From assembly GCA_017465565.1 (NCBI GenBank), contig JAFTWA010000019.1, forward strand, positions 1 to 64,000: a DNA stretch of 64,000 bases, in the 5' to 3' direction. A program made the position numbers and the translations under genes. Under the pieces are notes generated by a model. The model was not told the origin of the DNA. It saw only the letters and a program-made list of their open reading frames with translations, and did no database searches. The DNA comes from Tyzzerella sp. (GTDB lineage: Bacteria > Bacillota > Clostridia > Lachnospirales > Lachnospiraceae). Positions 1 to 7,982 of the stretch are shown one piece after another. The first letter of the stretch is position 1; the number at the start of each line of letters is the position of its first letter.

Positions 1-142
1 CGGATTTGTCAAGCATTTTTTGAAAAATTTAGATTTTTCAGAAAAAAAGTGGGTGATTTTTGAAATGAAGAGTCTGAAAGCCTTGAAAAATCAGGGCTGA
101 AGATTCCGAGAATTTATAATCTAGGAAAGGAGGACATACTTT

Positions 143-232
143 ATGAGCGATTTCGAAATGTTATCTGTCATTTTCATGGTACTTAGTATTATCGTAGCGC
201 TATTGATTGCGTTAATTCAATCAAAAAAGTAA
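143..232 (+). CDS. Putative holin-like type I toxin, 29 aa
   Basis: A 29-codon ORF with a strong GGAGG ribosome binding site at about 128-132. The peptide begins MSDFEMLSVIFMVLSI, has one hydrophobic membrane helix (about residues 7-25) and ends in the basic tail QSKK. This is the build of the small holin-like toxin family (Hol_Tox) of Firmicutes, whose members act as type I toxins by inserting in the membrane. The stop codon lies inside a perfect stem followed by T7, and a convergent consensus promoter lies just downstream on the other strand, as expected for a toxin held down by an antisense RNA. The family call comes from size, sequence style and arrangement; toxicity is inferred. Confidence 0.75.
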   Translation: MSDFEMLSVIFMVLSIIVALLIALIQSKK

Positions 233-267
233 TCGCCGGTCCTAGGAAAACTTGCGATTACTTTTTT
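223..267. terminator. Bidirectional terminator shared by toxin mRNA and antisense RNA
   Basis: A 14-bp perfect stem (AAAAAAGTAATCGC pairing with GCGATTACTTTTTT) around a 17-nt loop. Both strands end the stem in a run of T, so it can stop transcription in both directions. The toxin stop codon is inside the left arm. Confidence 0.8.
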
Positions 268-316
268 GTATCCAATATTCTTAAGGACTAGCCGTCTATG
301 AGGTAGCCTTGTTTTC
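225..316 (-). ncRNA. Candidate antisense antitoxin RNA of the holin-like toxin
   Basis: A minus-strand promoter (TTGACA, 17-nt spacer, TATACT) points toward the toxin 3' end, and the shared hairpin at 223-267 would end the transcript. The RNA would overlap the last codons and 3' UTR of the toxin mRNA. This follows the TxpA/RatA-type type I arrangement. The ends are inferred from the promoter and terminator only. Confidence 0.5.
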
Positions 317-322
317 AAGTTT

Positions 323-351
323 AGTATAATTCATACTCATGCCATTGTCAA
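323..351 (-). promoter_or_regulatory. Promoter of candidate antisense RNA
   Basis: On the minus strand, -35 TTGACA (346-351) and -10 TATACT (323-328) are separated by exactly 17 nt. There is no ORF immediately downstream on that strand, which supports a non-coding transcript. Confidence 0.65.
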
Positions 352-425
352 TGTATTCGCTACCTTTAGAAAAATTTAAATTTATTGCCCGGCACTCTGC
401 AACTTACTCTTTGGGATTTTGTTTA

Positions 426-671
426 TTACTCTATCTTTGCCGCCAACTCAAAGGCCAACAAAGCAATTTTCTGTTTATCATCCAATCTTGCATTTCCAGA
501 CAAGCTTCTTGGCTCCCATCTTTTTCCGATTTTCTATCTTTCCTGGTGTCTCTCTGTAAAAGGCATCCGTTGTCCATGTAACACCTTCCACATATGGATC
601 CCAAATTCATTTAAAACTTTTTTAAATTCTTCTATGTATTTTTTGTTTACGTCAAATTCCCTTAGAATCAT
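426..671 (-). pseudogene. Remnant of a nucleoside phosphorylase (PNP/UDP family)
   Basis: Read in two frames, the minus strand encodes pieces typical of the C-terminal third of uridine/purine nucleoside phosphorylases. An upstream piece (MILREFDVNKKYIEEFKKVL...) is followed after a frame change near 598 by PYVEGVTWTTDAFYRETPGK, the conserved substrate-loop motif of the family, and ENRKKMGAK. A later piece in another frame ends in LDDKQKIALLAFELAAKIE and a stop. The N-terminal two thirds of the enzyme (usually about 250 aa) are absent and the middle is deleted and frameshifted, so no functional enzyme can be made. The family call rests on the TWTTDAFYRET motif. Confidence 0.65.
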
Positions 672-720
672 GTTTGTCACCTCTAGCGTTTCAAATTTCT
701 ATAATTTGATAACTTAAAAT

Positions 721-1248
721 TTATAAAGTTATCCAAAATCTCTTCATCATCTCTCCATCTACTTCAATTTCTCGTTCGAAGATTCCACCATTTGCAATAA
801 TTGTTCTTTCGCTTGCATAATTATCAACATTACAAGTAATTAAAACTTTATCGATTCCTAATCTATTGCAGTTTAATAAATTTTGTCTCAACATTTCTGT
901 CGCATATCCTTTTTTTCTTTCACATGGACGAACATAATATCCTATATGTCCACCCCACGTAGATAATATCGGATGATTGATATGATGTCTCAAATCAATA
1001 ATTCCGACAATTCTATTGTCATTCAATCTAACTGCAATATATACATTTGATGGAACTTTATCTTTCGGACATGTCTCAATATTACTAATTATTCCAATGG
1101 AATCAATCCATTCTTTTGCGGATGAACACTTTTCAAGATTCCCACATCCTGCAAACTTATCTTTATCATCTGAATCTATTATTTCTTGGCGAAACTTCCA
1201 AATATCCTCTGCATACTCCAATGTTGGTTTTATTATTTTTATATCCAT
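721..1248 (-). CDS. GNAT family N-acetyltransferase
   Basis: A 175-aa protein starting MDIKIIKPTLEYAEDIWKFR. The ATG at 1248 is chosen because GGGGGAAAACTT lies just upstream; a longer frame to 1308 has no better site. The N-terminal ligand-type start, the YYVRPCERKKGYATEML acetyl-CoA loop (about residues 110-126, equivalent to R/Q-x-x-G-x-G/A) and the ASERTIIANGGIFERE segment near the end are the usual GNAT signature. It should transfer an acetyl group from acetyl-CoA to an amine; the substrate cannot be told. It stands alone between the phosphorylase remnant and the anti-sigma gene. Confidence 0.85.
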   Translation of the reverse strand: MDIKIIKPTLEYAEDIWKFRQEIIDSDDKDKFAGCGNLEKCSSAKEWIDSIGIISNIETCPKDKVPSNVYIAVRLNDNRIVGIIDLRHHINHPILSTWGGHIGYYVRPCERKKGYATEMLRQNLLNCNRLGIDKVLITCNVDNYASERTIIANGGIFEREIEVDGEMMKRFWITL

Positions 1249-1436
1249 AAGTTTTCCCCCTATTATATTATCTCGTAAATTTCTCATTGACATTTCTACA
1301 TCTGTCAATTATGTTTAAATTGAAGAAACGAAGTTTACTACCGTACGGCTTTATAGCTCAAGCGGGCTGCTCGTACCAATAATAAAGTGGATAATATAAA
1401 CCCTACTTTTCCCTTTTTCATTGAATTCCTCCCGGT

Positions 1437-2333
1437 TTATTCTAAGGTATTTAAAAATTCTACCATTGTATCCTGCGAAACTGCCCCATTATAGATATAT
1501 TCAATCCCTTTATAAATGAACATTGCTGTTGTAAATGTTTCATTCTCCTCGATGCCTTCTGCATACCATACTATTGGTCCTGACGATTCCACGGTAAACA
1601 ATACTGCATTCACACCTAATCCTGTAATCTCACGCAGATTAATATCTGAAATTCCATCTCCTTCTGTCAAATTCCAGTTTGTCCCTGCATATTCCAGCTC
1701 ATGATTATTATAATCAACCCCATCACTTTGATTACTTCTGATTGTGATTTGCATACTAATCGGACTACTGTATTTTTCACCCTTTTCGTAAGTAATACTT
1801 GAACTTTCCGAAACACTCGAGTAAGTTTTCATTTTCGCATTTTTCAAATCACCCATCGCATAACAATGGTCAATTAGCATGATACCATTTAAAGCTCCAC
1901 TTTCAGAAACATAAGGATAATAGGAAATACAGTTTCGGGTTTCATAAGCTTCCGTGGATTGCAATAAATGAATTCCAATCTGTTTGCTAATTTGTGAAAC
2001 AGAATCCATTTTACATTCCTTCTTCTTCGCCTTTGGACTAATTTCCAAATAGTCTCCTTCCATCTCTATCACGGTTGACTCTTTGCCTTGCCATAATATT
2101 TCAAATTGATTCGTGAAATGTGTGATTACTTTATCCACAGCTGCCCGAATAGGCTGAACTTGCAGCATAACCATAGTTACTACTATTACCGCAGCCATCC
2201 TATAAGCCAAGCGAACATAGTTCATCTTTCTTTTTTGACTGCCATAATTCATCACATTTTCCTGAATTCGTTTGTCCATTTCTTCTGAAGTTTTCATCTT
2301 TTCATACATTGATTTATATGTACCAAATTTCAT
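1437..2333 (-). CDS. Membrane-anchored anti-sigma-like protein
   Basis: A 298-aa protein with a cytoplasmic N-terminus of about 40 residues, one membrane helix (about 45-62, YRMAAVIVVTMVMLQVQP) and a large extracytoplasmic part without a domain I recognise. It starts four bases after the sigma factor gene stop, on the same strand. The topology (short inside, one helix, sensor outside) and this pairing are those of anti-sigma factors of ECF sigma factors, so it likely holds the sigma factor at the membrane until an envelope signal arrives. No zinc-binding HxxxCxxC motif is visible in the N-terminus, so the fold of the inhibitor domain is uncertain. Confidence 0.65.
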   Translation of the reverse strand: MKFGTYKSMYEKMKTSEEMDKRIQENVMNYGSQKRKMNYVRLAYRMAAVIVVTMVMLQVQPIRAAVDKVITHFTNQFEILWQGKESTVIEMEGDYLEISPKAKKKECKMDSVSQISKQIGIHLLQSTEAYETRNCISYYPYVSESGALNGIMLIDHCYAMGDLKNAKMKTYSSVSESSSITYEKGEKYSSPISMQITIRSNQSDGVDYNNHELEYAGTNWNLTEGDGISDINLREITGLGVNAVLFTVESSGPIVWYAEGIEENETFTTAMFIYKGIEYIYNGAVSQDTMVEFLNTLE

Positions 2334-2337
2334 TCGA

Positions 2338-2829
2338 TTAATCCTCCATATTTTTCTTTAACAATTCTCTTCCTTTTTTCAGTTGCATCTTTACTGCAGA
2401 TTCACCACTTTTCATAATCTCTGCAATTTCCTTACATGAATACCCTTCATAATAGTGAAGATAAATCACAACTCTTTGTTTTGCTGGCAGTGACATCACT
2501 TCTGAGAAAACGCTTTTCTCTTCACTGTCTAAATCCCAATATTCTATTCCCAACACTTCCGTCAAATCATCTATATTGGATTTATTTCGCTGCCAAAAAG
2601 ATTTTACGTGATTTTTACATAGATTCACAGTCACCTTTATAAGCCACCGCTTTTCATACTCCCCATCCTCGAAAATTGGAGCTTTGTATAGACGCCTGAT
2701 AAATACTTCTTGTAAAATATCTTCTACATCCTCGTTGTTTTTCACATAAGTAAAAGCAATTCTGTATAATAAATTTTTATACTTTCGATAAATTTCTAAA
2801 AAATCCTGAGCGCTCAAATAGGATTCCAT
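2338..2829 (-). CDS. ECF-type RNA polymerase sigma factor (sigma-70 family)
   Basis: A 163-aa sigma factor. Region 2 lies at about residues 15-80 (LLYRIAFTYVKNNEDVEDIL), region 4 at about 105-155 (LPAKQRVVIYLHYYEGYSCK then the HTH EIAEIMKSGESAVKMQLKKG). Regions 1 and 3 are missing, as in ECF sigma factors. The ATG at 2829 is preferred over a GTG at 2847 because AGGGGGAATT sits eight bases before it. It is the first gene of a two-gene unit with the membrane protein downstream and likely directs its own transcription together with envelope genes. The target promoters cannot be read from this window with confidence. Confidence 0.9.
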   Translation of the reverse strand: MESYLSAQDFLEIYRKYKNLLYRIAFTYVKNNEDVEDILQEVFIRRLYKAPIFEDGEYEKRWLIKVTVNLCKNHVKSFWQRNKSNIDDLTEVLGIEYWDLDSEEKSVFSEVMSLPAKQRVVIYLHYYEGYSCKEIAEIMKSGESAVKMQLKKGRELLKKNMED

Positions 2830-2898
2830 TTGAATTCCCCCTTTCACTATATATACAATCCAAAAATGCTTTTGGTCAATTTATTTTGGCAATATAAA

Positions 2899-2924
2899 AT
2901 AGGCTCCTACAAACAGGAACCTAT
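2899..2924 (-). terminator. Rho-independent terminator after the 2940 acetyltransferase
   Basis: On the minus strand ATAGGTTCCT pairs with AGGAGCCTAT around a short loop, followed by TTTATATT. It lies just past the stop of the acetyltransferase gene at 2940 and upstream of the sigma factor gene. Confidence 0.65.
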
Positions 2925-2939
2925 CTAATATAAAAATTT

Positions 2940-3425
2940 TTAAAATGTCAGCCTCATCTGATTCCAAACTGCATTCCCATGAGTGGAATTTTTCGATACC
3001 CCTTCATTTACAAATCCAAACTTTGCATAATAATGAACCAACGCATCTTTACATGTTAAAACAAGCCCTTTTCTGCCTTGTTCTCTGGCATCTTCAATCA
3101 TTTTTTCAAGCAGCTGACCAGCATAACCCTTTCTGCGGTATGCAGGAATCGTATTTACTCCAAAAATCATTTGCCACATGCCTTCTTCGTTGTGCAGCGA
3201 CGCATCTGCATACATTTCATCGGTAAGGTCAGCCTCATCCGTAACAAAACCATCCACAAACGAAATAAGCTTGTCCCCATCAAACATCAACCAAAAATGA
3301 TTGCCATATGATAAAAGTCTTTCTTCCAGTTCCTTTCTTGAAGCTGCTTCTGCTGGTGGAAAACACTCTGCTTCTACCGCTGTCACTGCTTCAAGGTCAT
3401 TTATTACAGCTCTTCTAATTTGCAT
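2940..3425 (-). CDS. GNAT family N-acetyltransferase (arylalkylamine-type)
   Basis: A 161-aa protein starting MQIRRAVINDLEAVTAVEAE. The acetyl-CoA binding loop is IPAYRRKGYAGQLLEKMIED (about residues 94-113) and the C-terminal HYYAKFGFVNEG motif follows. The EAECFPPAEAASRKELEERL stretch near the N-terminus is typical of the bacterial serotonin/arylalkylamine N-acetyltransferase-like branch, which acetylates amines. It is the last gene of a minus-strand group with the FUSC transporter 15 bases upstream and ends at a terminator, so the two may be co-expressed. The substrate is unknown. Confidence 0.85.
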   Translation of the reverse strand: MQIRRAVINDLEAVTAVEAECFPPAEAASRKELEERLLSYGNHFWLMFDGDKLISFVDGFVTDEADLTDEMYADASLHNEEGMWQMIFGVNTIPAYRRKGYAGQLLEKMIEDAREQGRKGLVLTCKDALVHYYAKFGFVNEGVSKNSTHGNAVWNQMRLTF

Positions 3426-3440
3426 ATTATCACCTTCTTC

Positions 3441-4346
3441 TTATTTTCTAAGTGCATCAATCAAGTCCTGTCGCAGCGTCAAAAGCTGTGCAACATGATA
3501 GTTTGTGACAATATCCAGTTCTTCTACCTCATCAAGCACTCTCTCATCTTTTATATTTGCGCCACATTCCTTAAGACGCTTGCGATTTTCATCGTTAAGT
3601 CTTCCGGGATATTCCATTCGGCATAAGACCTCCATTTGCGCAACTAACTGCCTTGCTTTTCCTTGGCAGATTAGAAACGCCTCCAGCTTCCGCCGATTCT
3701 TCCGCCGATACAAAAGCAGCCACTGTTTAGAAAATATTTTCAACTGATATGCCATATCATCGATCATATTGCTCATCTTTTCTGTGTCAGGCAAAACATT
3801 ATCACCGTCGAACATGTCTTCCAAAAAATAAAGAACTTCTCGGTCCAGACATTCTAGGGTAGACCGGATTCGTTGACTAGTGTCGTATGGAAAAATCAAT
3901 GCATTGATTAATAAACCTACGCTCAAACCGATAGCGGTATCCCAAAATCTTCCAACTGCATAAGTCAGCGGCTGAATATCTGGTGTCGTACAAAGTGTAA
4001 CAACTATCAGACATGGCAATGATGGTGAAAAACGGATGTGAAAGACATTATACAATGTAATCACAAACACAATGCCAATGCCTGCTGCCAAAAGTGAATG
4101 GAGCGGCAACGCAAGCAGGATAACACCTATCAACGCACCAAAAAACATACCTACAATCTGAGTCAGACAGGATTCCAGAGATTCTTTTACTGATGGTTCC
4201 ATTGCGGCCATAGCACCAAGCATTGCAAAAATCAGCCTGGATGTAGTGGCACCATAAGAAGTCACAATAATCATAGAAATGATTACTGCAACTGCTGTTT
4301 TCAAGGTTCTTAGACCAATATGAATTCTTTTATAATTAAAGCGCAT
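3441..4346 (-). CDS. FUSC/aromatic acid exporter family membrane protein
   Basis: A 301-aa protein starting MRFNYKRIHIGLRTLKTAVA. An N-terminal half of about five to six membrane segments (roughly residues 15-160) contains MLGAMAAMEPSVKESLESCL, characteristic of the ArAE_1/FUSC family, and is followed by a mostly helical cytoplasmic half. Relatives export aromatic acids or similar compounds. The start at 4346 is preferred because GGGGGGAAAG lies just upstream; two earlier ATG codons at 4367 and 4364 overlap the end of the peptidase gene (TAATG), so translational coupling from that gene is also possible. Confidence 0.8.
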   Translation of the reverse strand: MRFNYKRIHIGLRTLKTAVAVIISMIIVTSYGATTSRLIFAMLGAMAAMEPSVKESLESCLTQIVGMFFGALIGVILLALPLHSLLAAGIGIVFVITLYNVFHIRFSPSLPCLIVVTLCTTPDIQPLTYAVGRFWDTAIGLSVGLLINALIFPYDTSQRIRSTLECLDREVLYFLEDMFDGDNVLPDTEKMSNMIDDMAYQLKIFSKQWLLLYRRKNRRKLEAFLICQGKARQLVAQMEVLCRMEYPGRLNDENRKRLKECGANIKDERVLDEVEELDIVTNYHVAQLLTLRQDLIDALRK

Positions 4347-4366
4347 ATTAAACTTTCCCCCCATCA

Positions 4367-5608
4367 TTATTTTTCAAAATGTTGATAATCTTTTAGCGAA
4401 TTCCAGTTTCCTCCCCAGGTAAATCCATGTTCTAAAAATAACCTTACACATAAATCATCTTCGCTCAGCTTATATGAAAAGTCTTTACTTCGTTCTACAT
4501 AGTCCACGCCATTTTCCGGACTTACTACTATTTCGCCATCTGCTCTTTCCACTACATAAGGATTATATTTAGGATTGATATCAATGGCCAGTCCAAAGCC
4601 GTGTTTTGAAAGATTATTGCTGCCTGCAATCACTCGGTAATTGAATGCCGATGTGTTGTTATCCTCCATAGAAGCCTCATCATCTCCATTATATTCATCA
4701 ACCAATACCATTTTTTCAATAGGATAATCATTTCGGTAAAGTTCAAACATTATCTCTAAAATATCTTCTGCTATGCTTTGGTTAACTATCAGTTCACCGA
4801 TATGTGTTTCACCATCGAATCCCCGATACAATACCCTCAAATACCGCAGTTCTTCCAATGAAATATTATCGTTTTCTTTATAGGAAACATTCCAGATTCT
4901 ATCTTTTATCTCTTCAGATATCTGGACACTATAAAAAAGATTATCTATCAGCTCTTGATTTAATCTAGTTTCATCAAGCACTGTTTCTGCCTCCATATTC
5001 TGTATTTCCAAAAGAGAATATGTTTGGGGTTCTATGACCGTCTCCTGTTTTACTGTCTCTTGCTCCGTATAAGCTATAAATTTCGGGCTTTCATCCGGAG
5101 ACCCCACCTGTATAATCAGCAAATCATCAACATAAAACACATACAATTCTTCATGCTTTCCATCCAATACATAGTAAATTACTTTATCATAATCATTGCC
5201 AAGATATCGCGTATTTCCAACAATTGCTTCTCTTCCTTCGATTAGTTTTGCAATATCCAAGTTACTGTCATTGTATTTAATTTCGGCACGTTCTAAAAAT
5301 TCTTCTATGTATGCTTCTTCCAAAACAAATTGCGTATCACAGTAATTTCCTTCAATATATTCCATTGTGATTATATGAAAAAACAGAAATCTCTTGAAAT
5401 CAAAGTCCTTTATAGAAATATCCCTATCTTCATAATAAACATAACTCTCATTGTAGGATATTTCGGATTCAAACTCGATGGTATCATCTGTATAACGGAA
5501 GGCAATCAGTTTATCATCTGTTTGAATCTCTATCGTGGGATAAATAAGCAAAAGGATGCCTATAATTACGATGACAACAATTATTGGAATCAGAATTTTC
5601 TTTTTCAT
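4367..5608 (-). CDS. Membrane-anchored M15C peptidase (D-Ala-D-Ala carboxypeptidase-like)
   Basis: A 413-aa protein with an N-terminal signal anchor (IPIIVVIVIIGILLLIYP, about residues 6-23), a middle region of unknown fold, and a C-terminal peptidase M15C domain. The zinc site residues are visible in HGFGLAIDINPKYNPY (about 335-350) and in the final GFTWGGNWNSLKDYQHFE, the usual H-x6-D and C-terminal H of the family. Such enzymes cut peptidoglycan stem peptides, so it likely acts at the cell wall. Domain length and motif spacing match the family; the roughly 250-residue region before the catalytic domain is unusual and could tether or regulate it. The gene runs into the FUSC gene with overlapping stop/start. 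Confidence 0.85.
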   Translation of the reverse strand: MKKKILIPIIVVIVIIGILLLIYPTIEIQTDDKLIAFRYTDDTIEFESEISYNESYVYYEDRDISIKDFDFKRFLFFHIITMEYIEGNYCDTQFVLEEAYIEEFLERAEIKYNDSNLDIAKLIEGREAIVGNTRYLGNDYDKVIYYVLDGKHEELYVFYVDDLLIIQVGSPDESPKFIAYTEQETVKQETVIEPQTYSLLEIQNMEAETVLDETRLNQELIDNLFYSVQISEEIKDRIWNVSYKENDNISLEELRYLRVLYRGFDGETHIGELIVNQSIAEDILEIMFELYRNDYPIEKMVLVDEYNGDDEASMEDNNTSAFNYRVIAGSNNLSKHGFGLAIDINPKYNPYVVERADGEIVVSPENGVDYVERSKDFSYKLSEDDLCVRLFLEHGFTWGGNWNSLKDYQHFEK

Positions 5609-5664
5609 ATATTTCCCCTGCCGTATTCTTCAATTCTCATATATTGCCTCCTGTTATTAGTGAC

Positions 5665-6291
5665 TCATTTTATCGGATGACGTACAACTGTCTTTAACCT
5701 GCTTGGAGCACACTTTCTCGGATCGGACAGATAGATCTCGTGGTGATAGCGGGTATCTGTTATATCCAATTCATACCCATTCTTGGTAGCGTACTCATGC
5801 ATAGCTGCAATCGTTACTGGTTCGTCATCGTAAGAGCCGATGTGCATACATTGAACGCACAAGCCTTCGTTATATGTAAGGAACTCCACCTTGGAGAAAT
5901 CTGTCTTTTTCTTTTTTGTCGCTTCGGCAACCGCCCAATCAAAGTCAGCCTTTGTAACAAAGTCAGGCAGACGAATAAGGGAAATAAAGTTGAAGTTTTC
6001 CTTATGTGCGTAATCAATACCAGCTACACCCTCCTGCCACCAAAATCCTTCAAGAGGCGGCACAACATACTCAAAGTATCCGTCAATCTTGTGGTCTCCC
6101 ATCTTGCTCATTTTGATAGTAAAGGCGATACCATAAAGCAGACCAATGGAAGCTTTATATTCACCGTTCTCATCATTGGGATCACCCTTGCCACGCACAG
6201 CAATATAATTCATTGCAGGCACCTCTACGATGCTTGGCTTCTTCGGGGGCATATAAAATTCTTTGTATTCTTTCTTATAATCAAATGGCAT
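5665..6291 (-). CDS. GyrI-like small-molecule-binding domain protein
   Basis: A 208-aa soluble protein starting MPFDYKKEYKEFYMPPKKPS. The VEVPAMNYIAVRGKGDPN segment, the following YGIAFTIKMSK, and the C-terminal HEIYLSDPRKCAPSRLKTVV stretch are characteristic of stand-alone GyrI-like proteins in Firmicutes. The fold is the SOUL/GyrI ligand-binding fold related to the effector domains of AraC/MerR regulators; some members hydrolyse or sequester hydrophobic compounds. There is no DNA-binding domain. It is monocistronic here. The ligand is unknown. Confidence 0.85.
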   Translation of the reverse strand: MPFDYKKEYKEFYMPPKKPSIVEVPAMNYIAVRGKGDPNDENGEYKASIGLLYGIAFTIKMSKMGDHKIDGYFEYVVPPLEGFWWQEGVAGIDYAHKENFNFISLIRLPDFVTKADFDWAVAEATKKKKTDFSKVEFLTYNEGLCVQCMHIGSYDDEPVTIAAMHEYATKNGYELDITDTRYHHEIYLSDPRKCAPSRLKTVVRHPIK

Positions 6292-6338
6292 TGCTTACAT
6301 TTCCTTTCAATTGGTCCTATTCTTCCTGTCCGTTTTAT

Positions 6339-7124
6339 TTATCTACTGAAATTTTCAGATTTGTTTCTGCCATATATATATTTCAAACCTTCTAGCAGCA
6401 AATGTTCATTATACTGTATTTCCTTTTCACAGTATGGTAGAATATGTTTGGCATACACACCAGTGGCGACAATTGTTTTCACTGCCATTCCAAGTTCCTT
6501 TTCGATGTGAGAAATGCAGCCGTCCACGCTGGAAGCCATTCCATAGATAAGTCCACTTTTCATACATTCAGCAGTGTTCGCACCGATGACCTTCTTCGGT
6601 TTATCCAAACTGATTCCCGGTAACTGTGCAGTTCCTGTTGCTAAAGCTTCAGCCGACATCTGCACTCCCGGAAGTATCATACCTCCAATATATTGTTTCT
6701 TCTCATTCATTACCGAAAGTGTAGTCGCTGTTCCCATGTTGATAATAATCATCGGTGCCGCATACAGTCTGATACCGGATACAGCATTTGCAACCAAATC
6801 ACTTCCCAACTGTGCCGGTTGGTCTGTCATGATATTCAGCCCCGTTTTTACACCCGGGCCGATCACGATTACCTCTTTTTCTGTCATTCTTTTCGCCGCA
6901 TTTTTTACTATATTTGTTACCTGTGGAACCACCGACGAAATAATGGTTCCCCCTATTTCACTGCTCTCTATCCCATGCATATCAAACATCGATTGAAAGC
7001 ACATCATGTATTCTAATTCTGTTCTAGCCAGATTCGTAGAAATATTCTCGACGAATCGTAAATTTGTTTCCTGAAAACAACCAACACTAATGATTGTATT
7101 TTCAATGGCAATCGTTAATATCAT
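6339..7124 (-). CDS. coaX: CoaX-family (type III pantothenate kinase) protein with catalytic Asp residues replaced
   Basis: A 261-aa protein alignable along its whole length with type III pantothenate kinases: NPAQ-like QPAQLGSDLVANAVSG (about 102-117), MGTATTLS (130-137), GGMILPGVQMSAEALATGTA and KVIGANTAECMKSGLIYG. The first ATP motif, normally D-x-G-N-T-N, reads AIENTI here (residues 6-11: Asp to Ala, Gly to Glu, Asn to Ile), and the Asp just before GTATT is Asn129. Both positions are needed for phosphate transfer in characterised CoaX enzymes. The gene lies 18 bases after an ECF transporter S component gene, most likely one operon. It may bind pantothenate or a related ligand without phosphorylating it; activity is doubtful. 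Confidence 0.8.
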   Translation of the reverse strand: MILTIAIENTIISVGCFQETNLRFVENISTNLARTELEYMMCFQSMFDMHGIESSEIGGTIISSVVPQVTNIVKNAAKRMTEKEVIVIGPGVKTGLNIMTDQPAQLGSDLVANAVSGIRLYAAPMIIINMGTATTLSVMNEKKQYIGGMILPGVQMSAEALATGTAQLPGISLDKPKKVIGANTAECMKSGLIYGMASSVDGCISHIEKELGMAVKTIVATGVYAKHILPYCEKEIQYNEHLLLEGLKYIYGRNKSENFSR

Positions 7125-7142
7125 ACTGCTACTCCTTACTTC

Positions 7143-7784
7143 CTATTGTTGATTTACAAGACGTGCATTTAACAGCACTTTCGCTATAACCACTACCAAA
7201 ACTGCCGCCGCAATTGCTTCCGGAATTCCAGATGCTGTTACGGTTCCCATAATCAGTCCCCACACTGCGCTTATAGCAACCTCTTTTGCGTCTGCATACT
7301 GCTGTGCAAACAGTATATAAATACTTCCCATTACGGTTATTGTATTTACCATGGAACCCAGAAACCCGGTTACAGTTAACGCAATGATTTGTAATCCTTT
7401 TCGGTTCATATTCCATTTTTTGAATAGAATCCAAAGCCATCCTGCTGCAATGCCGATCAAGATACGGCATCCGACAGAAATCCAGATTGCTTTCGCAGCA
7501 CCTGAAATACCTGTCGTACTCATAAATGGGGAAAATGCAAAGGATAAGAGTGTCGGTGCCATTGTGTTGCTAATCAGCGAACACACACCAAAGACAAATC
7601 CTAATATTCCACCAGCTAAAGGGCCTAGTAGAATTGCTCCGATGATTACCGGAATATGCACAGTTGTCGCCTTAATAATTGGCAGTTGTATCATACCGAG
7701 TGGCGTATTTGCCAGCACGATTACAATCGCAGCCATAAGTGCAACACTGACCATCCAACGAGTGTCATGTTTTTTTGTTTTCAT
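7143..7784 (-). CDS. ECF transporter S component (probable pantothenate-type)
   Basis: A 213-aa integral membrane protein starting MKTKKHDTRWMVSVALMAAI, with about six helices. The N-terminal MVSVALMAAIVIVLANTPLG stretch and the IIGAILLGPLAGGILGFVFG loop are typical of S components of energy-coupling factor vitamin transporters. It confers substrate specificity and would share the EcfAA'T module encoded elsewhere. The CoaX-family gene directly downstream suggests pantothenate or a pantothenate-like compound. It has a GGAGG ribosome binding site and its own promoter at 7835-7863. Confidence 0.85.
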   Translation of the reverse strand: MKTKKHDTRWMVSVALMAAIVIVLANTPLGMIQLPIIKATTVHIPVIIGAILLGPLAGGILGFVFGVCSLISNTMAPTLLSFAFSPFMSTTGISGAAKAIWISVGCRILIGIAAGWLWILFKKWNMNRKGLQIIALTVTGFLGSMVNTITVMGSIYILFAQQYADAKEVAISAVWGLIMGTVTASGIPEAIAAAVLVVVIAKVLLNARLVNQQ

Positions 7785-7834
7785 TATTCAGTTCCTCCTT
7801 GTTATCATTCTCTATTGAGATACAATACAAGGTA

Positions 7835-7863
7835 AGTATAACACTTTAAAAAAATAAGGACAA
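7835..7863 (-). promoter_or_regulatory. Promoter of the ECF S component/CoaX-like operon
   Basis: On the minus strand -35 TTGTCC (7858-7863) and -10 TATACT (7835-7840) are separated by 17 nt. A small inverted repeat (GACAAG/CTTGTC, about 7861-7885) lies immediately upstream and overlaps the -35; it could be an operator or a weak terminator of the upstream gene. Confidence 0.55.
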
Positions 7864-7932
7864 GATTATATCCTGCCCTTGTCAAACTTTAATATTTCAT
7901 ATGAACATATACAAGAACTATCTGAATAATAT

Positions 7933-7967
7933 AAAACTGCCAGCAGCTGAATGCTTGCTGGCAGTAA
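7933..7967. terminator. Strong hairpin terminator after the sortase-anchored protein gene
   Basis: ACTGCCAGCA pairs with TGCTGGCAGT around a short loop; on the minus strand TTTTATATT follows. It lies 16 bases past the stop codon at 7983. The other strand has a shorter T run, so it may work in both directions. Confidence 0.8.
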
Positions 7968-7982
7968 AAAGTTCTCTTTCAC

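Noticed and set aside
5740..6510. 256-codon plus-strand frame
   Set aside because: It is the antisense of the GyrI-like gene; the minus-strand protein matches a known family.
7129..7470. 113-codon minus-strand frame with many Cys and Gly
   Set aside because: It is an out-of-frame reading of the ECF S component gene, which has the ribosome binding site and clear membrane helices.
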